64,000 nt of DNA. It comes from Parvibaculaceae bacterium. GTDB lineage: Bacteria > Pseudomonadota > Alphaproteobacteria > Parvibaculales > Parvibaculaceae. The notes under the pieces were generated by a model. It was given only the letters and a program-made list of their open reading frames with translations. It searched no databases and had not been told where the DNA came from. The stretch spans positions 1 through 64,000 of the forward strand of contig JARGNZ010000004.1 of the NCBI GenBank assembly GCA_029209985.1, in the 5' to 3' direction. The position numbers and the translations under genes were made by a program. Positions 60,654 to 64,000 of the stretch are shown here, in pieces. Every line of letters starts with the position of its first letter. Position 1 is the first letter of the stretch.

Positions 60654-61748
60654 ATGACTGTGGGTTTGAATGTTGAAATGGCTGCACGCACTCCTGCTGA
60701 ATTGCAGGCAGCAGTTGCAGAATTGAAAACCGCTGAGCCGAATTTGCGCGCTCGCGATATCGCACACAAGCTGGATGTCAGCGAAGCCGAATTGGTTGCA
60801 ATGCGGGTGGGTGACGGGGTCACTCGGCTCGATACAAAATGGACAGAATTGGTCAAGGCTCTCCCTCTGGTCGGTGAGGTGATGGTGTTGACTCGGAACG
60901 AGCACTGTGTTCACGAGAAGACAGGGACCTTTAATAAGGTTCGTGTGTCTGACCGTGGTGGCATAGTGCTCGATCCGGAAATTGACTTGCGTATTTTCTT
61001 CTCTCATTGGGCGCATGCTTTTCATGTGACTGAAGCGCTGGAGAGCGGTATGCGTCAATCCATTCAGATCTTTGATCATGATGGAACGGCGGTACACAAG
61101 ATTTACGCACGTCCAGAGACGGATATGAAATCGTTCGAGGCGCTGGTCGGTGCGCATCGTGCGGTCGGTCAGGGAGCTGGTGTAGAGGTGACTCGTCATC
61201 TTGGCACCGCCCCTGACCCCAAAACTCGCTCTTCTGAAGAGCACACAGAGGCCGATGTTGCTGAATTGAAGCAGCGTTGGTCGCAGATTAAAGACACCCA
61301 TGACTTCTTCCCAATGCTTGCGGACTTGAAGTTGGAGCGGGTGGAAGCTCTTACGATGGTAGAGGGCACTTATACGACACCGGTTGCGCCTTCAAGCTTT
61401 AAGCGCGCATTGGAGTTGGCGGCAGATGACGGCTTGGAGATTATGATCTTCGTGCCTAATCCCGGTGTTATTCAAATTCACACAGGCCCTGTGAAGAATA
61501 TTAAAGAAATGGGCCCGTGGATTAATGTTCTGGACCCGCGTTTCAACTTGCATTTGAAAATGGACTCTATCGCGAAGGCTTGGATCGTGCGTAAGCCATC
61601 TGTTGATGGGGATGTAACGTCGCTAGAGATTTTTGATGCGGACGACCAGCAGATTGCCTTTATGTTTGGTGCGCGTAAGCCAGGGGATCCTGAACTTACT
61701 GCGTGGCGGGCCTTGGTGGCAGCGCTTGAAGTTGAGTGTGGCCAATGA
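60654..61748 (+). CDS. hmuS: Haemin-degrading factor HmuS/HemS
   Basis: This 364-residue cytoplasmic haem protein has two related halves of the HemS fold, with VMVLTRNEHCVHEKTGTF in the first and EIMIFVPNPGVIQIHTGPV in the second. The candidate haem-ligand His lies in the LVGAHRAVGQ segment between them. It accepts haem from the HmuUV transporter and degrades or stores it. An AAAGGA site precedes the ATG. Its stop overlaps the hmuT start by four bases. Confidence 0.94.
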   Translation: MTVGLNVEMAARTPAELQAAVAELKTAEPNLRARDIAHKLDVSEAELVAMRVGDGVTRLDTKWTELVKALPLVGEVMVLTRNEHCVHEKTGTFNKVRVSDRGGIVLDPEIDLRIFFSHWAHAFHVTEALESGMRQSIQIFDHDGTAVHKIYARPETDMKSFEALVGAHRAVGQGAGVEVTRHLGTAPDPKTRSSEEHTEADVAELKQRWSQIKDTHDFFPMLADLKLERVEALTMVEGTYTTPVAPSSFKRALELAADDGLEIMIFVPNPGVIQIHTGPVKNIKEMGPWINVLDPRFNLHLKMDSIAKAWIVRKPSVDGDVTSLEIFDADDQQIAFMFGARKPGDPELTAWRALVAALEVECGQ

Positions 61749-62710
61749 GTTCTCTGATATCTCTGGCGAAGACGCGCCCGGTACGACTTTTTAGTGGATG
61801 GTCGACGAGTTGCTTGTTGACAGCAGCGACACTGCTTTTCTCTTTTGGTGTTGTCCATGGAAGTGTGGCTCAAGCCCCTGCTGCGAGCTTGGACTCTGGA
61901 GCTGAGATTCAGTCTGAGCGTATTTTATCCTTAGGCGGAGCGTTGACAGAGATCGTCTATGCTCTCAATGCTCAAGATCAGTTGATTGGTGTGGATATGA
62001 CCAGTCAATACCCTGCTGCTGCACGGGAATTGCCGGATGTTGGCTATTTCCGTCGTCTATCTGCAGAGCCGATTGTGGCACTCTCTCCGACGCTCGTTTT
62101 GGCTTCAGACCAAGCAGGGCCTCCTGAGGTGTTGGAGCAAATCGCAGGTGCGGGCATTCGTGTTGTGCATGTGCCCGAATTGAAGTTGGGCGCGGACATT
62201 GGTGAGAAAGTGCGCCAAGTGGCGGGTGTGCTTGATCGTAAGGCAGAGGGCGATGTGCTTGCTGCGGACATTGATCAACAAATGTCTACTTTGTTGCGGG
62301 ATGTGGCGGCTGCTACGAGTGCAAAGCCGCGTGTTGTGTCATTGATGTCGATGGGTAACGGTGCATTTCAAGCAGCAGGACAACATACAATTGCGAACCA
62401 CTTGATTGAGTTGGCGGGTGGTGAGAATGTTTTTGCGGAGATGGAAGGGTATAAGCCCATTGCACAAGAAGCGATGATTGCGGCTGCCCCTGATATTATT
62501 CTTGTCCCGTCGCATTTGCTTGATCGGACAGGCGGGCTTTCTGGGTTTAAGGAAAACCCTGGCATTGCGCAAACACCTGCTGGAAAGACGGATAAGGTGC
62601 TCGTTGTGGATAGTGGTAGTTCCTTGGGCTACGGACCGAGATTTCCACAGGCAGCAAGAAATCTTGCTCACATTTTTCATCCAGAGATCCCAGAAAATTC
62701 TGCTGAATAA
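61745..62710 (+). CDS. hmuT: Haemin ABC transporter substrate-binding protein
   Basis: This 321-residue periplasmic protein has a signal sequence (LLTAATLLFSFGVVHGSVAQA) and the class III binding-protein fold: RILSLGGALTEIVYALNAQD, VGYFRRLSAEPIVALSPTLVLAS, and a C-terminal part with LVVDSGSSLGYGPRFPQAARNLA. It delivers haem to HmuU. ATG 61745 overlaps the hmuS stop (ATGA), showing translational coupling. Confidence 0.93.
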   Translation: MSSLISLAKTRPVRLFSGWSTSCLLTAATLLFSFGVVHGSVAQAPAASLDSGAEIQSERILSLGGALTEIVYALNAQDQLIGVDMTSQYPAAARELPDVGYFRRLSAEPIVALSPTLVLASDQAGPPEVLEQIAGAGIRVVHVPELKLGADIGEKVRQVAGVLDRKAEGDVLAADIDQQMSTLLRDVAAATSAKPRVVSLMSMGNGAFQAAGQHTIANHLIELAGGENVFAEMEGYKPIAQEAMIAAAPDIILVPSHLLDRTGGLSGFKENPGIAQTPAGKTDKVLVVDSGSSLGYGPRFPQAARNLAHIFHPEIPENSAE

Positions 62711-62751
62711 CGGTACGCCGCACAGAATTCGATCTGACGAAAGTTGTCTCA

Positions 62752-63864
62752 ATGTTTGATCATGTGATGTCTGTTTTGAACATTTGGGGATCATTGAAGC
62801 GCTTCCTCGCACAAAACCGTGAGCGGTCTGGCTGGCTTATGTTGGTCTCGTCGCTTGCGGTTTTGTTTGGTGTTTTAGTGATTGCCGCCGGTGCGGGCGC
62901 TATGCACATTAGTGCCTCTAAGATCATTCAAATTCTTATGAACTTAATTCATCTCGGTGACGTTGACATGGTTAGCCAAGCTGAGACTGCTGTGTTTCTC
63001 AATATTAGATTGCCTCGCGTTTTGTTTGGTGCGATCGCGGGCGCTGCCTTAGCGGCTGCAGGGGCTGCAATGCAGGGTCTGTTTCGCAACCCCCTCGCTG
63101 ACCCTGGATTGATTGGTGTGTCGTCTGGTGCTGCTTTGGCGGCTGTTGCCACAATCATTTTTTGGACAACGATTGCGTCGGGTGTTTCTGCGGACTTTCT
63201 CCCCTACGTCTTGCCTGTTATGGCCATGGTAGGGGGCATCTGTGCGGTCTTCATTGTGTATCGATTGGCTGTAAAAGATGGGGTGGTGCATGTCGCGACT
63301 ATGTTGCTTGCGGGCGTGGCGCTGAATGCTTTGGTTGGTGCTTTTATTGGCCTTGCCTTTTTTATGGCTGACGATCAGCAATTGCGTGACATCAACTTTT
63401 GGATGTTGGGGTCATTAGCCTCGGCGCGGTGGTCTATTATGTTGCCGGTCGTTATATGCGCGCTCATTCCCTTGGTTTTCATTTCGATGCAAGCACGTAC
63501 GCTGAATGCCTTTTTGCTGGGCGAGCGGGAGGCTCATTATTTGGGCTTTAATGTTGAAAAGTCGAAACGCTTCCTTCTTCTTTTGGCCGCGGCGCTCACC
63601 GGTGGGATTGTCGCTTTTGCGGGCATGATTGGGTTCATTGGACTTGTGGTGCCCCACATCATCCGAATGATTATTGGTCCTGATCATCGCTGGCTGCTGC
63701 CGAATGCGATGGTTCTCGGCGCTACGTTGATGGTGCTGGCGGACTTGTTGGCGCGTACGGCGGTGGTGCCGGCTGAATTGCCTCTTGGTGTTGTGACCAG
63801 CGCTTTGGGTGCCCCGTTTTTTATCTGGTTACTCTCTAGCGGAAAGGCTCGGATGTCAGGATGA
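62752..63864 (+). CDS. hmuU: Haemin ABC transporter permease
   Basis: This 370-residue FecCD-type permease has about ten helices, the RLPRVLFGAIAGAALAAAGAAMQ helix, the NPLADPGLIGVSSGA loop, and GMIGFIGLVVPHIIRMIIGPDHR, where the cytoplasmic coupling helix meets the ATPase. It forms the channel with HmuV. It follows hmuT after 41 bases; its stop overlaps the hmuV start by four bases. Confidence 0.94.
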   Translation: MFDHVMSVLNIWGSLKRFLAQNRERSGWLMLVSSLAVLFGVLVIAAGAGAMHISASKIIQILMNLIHLGDVDMVSQAETAVFLNIRLPRVLFGAIAGAALAAAGAAMQGLFRNPLADPGLIGVSSGAALAAVATIIFWTTIASGVSADFLPYVLPVMAMVGGICAVFIVYRLAVKDGVVHVATMLLAGVALNALVGAFIGLAFFMADDQQLRDINFWMLGSLASARWSIMLPVVICALIPLVFISMQARTLNAFLLGEREAHYLGFNVEKSKRFLLLLAAALTGGIVAFAGMIGFIGLVVPHIIRMIIGPDHRWLLPNAMVLGATLMVLADLLARTAVVPAELPLGVVTSALGAPFFIWLLSSGKARMSG

Positions 63865-64000
63865 TTGAAGCTCGCCAAATCTCAGTAAGCCTGGGTCAAC
63901 GCCCAGTTCTCCACGATGTTTCCGTTGAAGTGTCTCCGGGGGAGGTGGTGTCACTGCTTGGTCCCAATGGTGCCGGCAAATCAACTCTGTTGAGTGTTTT
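63861..64000 (+). CDS. hmuV: Haemin ABC transporter ATP-binding protein (cut by window end)
   Basis: Only the first 46 residues are present: the start MIEARQISVSLGQ, then the Walker A motif LLGPNGAGKSTLL. The ATGA overlap with hmuU and the operon order hmuSTUV support the name. The rest, including the signature and Walker B motifs, lies past the window. Confidence 0.9.
   Translation, partial: MIEARQISVSLGQRPVLHDVSVEVSPGEVVSLLGPNGAGKSTLLSV

Noticed and set aside
1-64000. tRNA, rRNA, CRISPR arrays, insertion sequences, prophage genes
   Set aside because: None was recognised by eye on either strand; small RNA genes could still be missed without a covariance search.

Overview
This window reads as one contiguous piece of chromosome from a Gram-negative bacterium of about 50-55% GC, most likely a marine or otherwise oligotrophic alphaproteobacterium. 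The reasons are a CYP153-type P450 with its own adrenodoxin-like ferredoxin, a BcsS-type barrel beside a BcsA-like synthase, an alphaproteobacterial PAS_5-type protein, and a hmuSTUV haem operon with Fur-like boxes. This placement is inferred from gene content only. I found no rRNA, tRNA, CRISPR array, transposase or phage gene; the window looks like stable chromosome with one accessory block of surface-glycan genes.

Layout. Positions 0.1-1.3 kb hold an Rrf2-type regulator and a methyltransferase. Positions 1.4-3.8 kb hold a complete arsenic operon on the minus strand (arsR, an ArsI-like lyase, arsC, acr3). Positions 4.0-13.6 kb are a surface-glycan region: two plus-strand genes (CmcI-type protein, GT2) face a long minus-strand unit. 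That unit starts with an unusual cyanophycin-synthetase-like ATP-grasp ligase, continues with a GT25 transferase, and ends with rfbF, rfbG, a C-methyltransferase, an RmlC-like epimerase and a reductase/epimerase. Together these predict a CDP-activated, C-methyl-branched 6-deoxyhexose. Positions 13.9-18.1 kb carry a SulP transporter with a tandem universal-stress protein, and a TetR regulator divergent from a PNPOx-like gene with matching palindromic operators. Positions 18.1-20.2 kb carry a hairpin-rich leader and a RhlE-type DEAD-box helicase with a long basic tail. Positions 20.4-22.8 kb are a bd-type quinol oxidase (cydA, cydB).

Positions 23.0-25.5 kb are ferredoxin, CYP153 and a MerR regulator. 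Positions 25.6-33.3 kb hold housekeeping and metabolic genes: trhO, a GST, two overlapping PAP2 phosphatases, an SDR, a glutamine amidotransferase, an M19 dipeptidase and an MFS transporter. Positions 33.5-37.8 kb are an RND efflux pair. Positions 38.0-46.5 kb hold an aldehyde dehydrogenase, a GGDEF/EAL protein, a pair of acyl-CoA dehydrogenases, a DUF481 outer-membrane protein and a zinc-type alcohol dehydrogenase. Positions 46.7-51.7 kb hold an SPFH/NfeD pair, a chemoreceptor, a small membrane-anchored protein and a cardiolipin synthase. Positions 51.7-57 kb hold a TonB receptor, a PAS_5 protein and a GMC oxidoreductase with its Tat-exported small subunit. Positions 57-60.4 kb hold a BcsA-like synthase and BcsS. 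Positions 60.5-64 kb hold hmuSTUV, with hmuV cut by the window end.

How the genes may work together. The P450 and ferredoxin, the alcohol and aldehyde dehydrogenases and the acyl-CoA dehydrogenase pair could form a scattered route from alkane to fatty acyl-CoA. The GGDEF/EAL protein and the BcsA/BcsS pair point to cyclic-di-GMP and exopolysaccharide control, although the synthase's PilZ-like region is degenerate. The most unusual items are the ArsI-like protein with a duplicated vicinal-cysteine tail, the Mur-domain-less CphA-like ligase at the head of the glycan unit, the structured RNA before the helicase, and the stand-alone BcsA/BcsS pair with an altered QxxRW motif.
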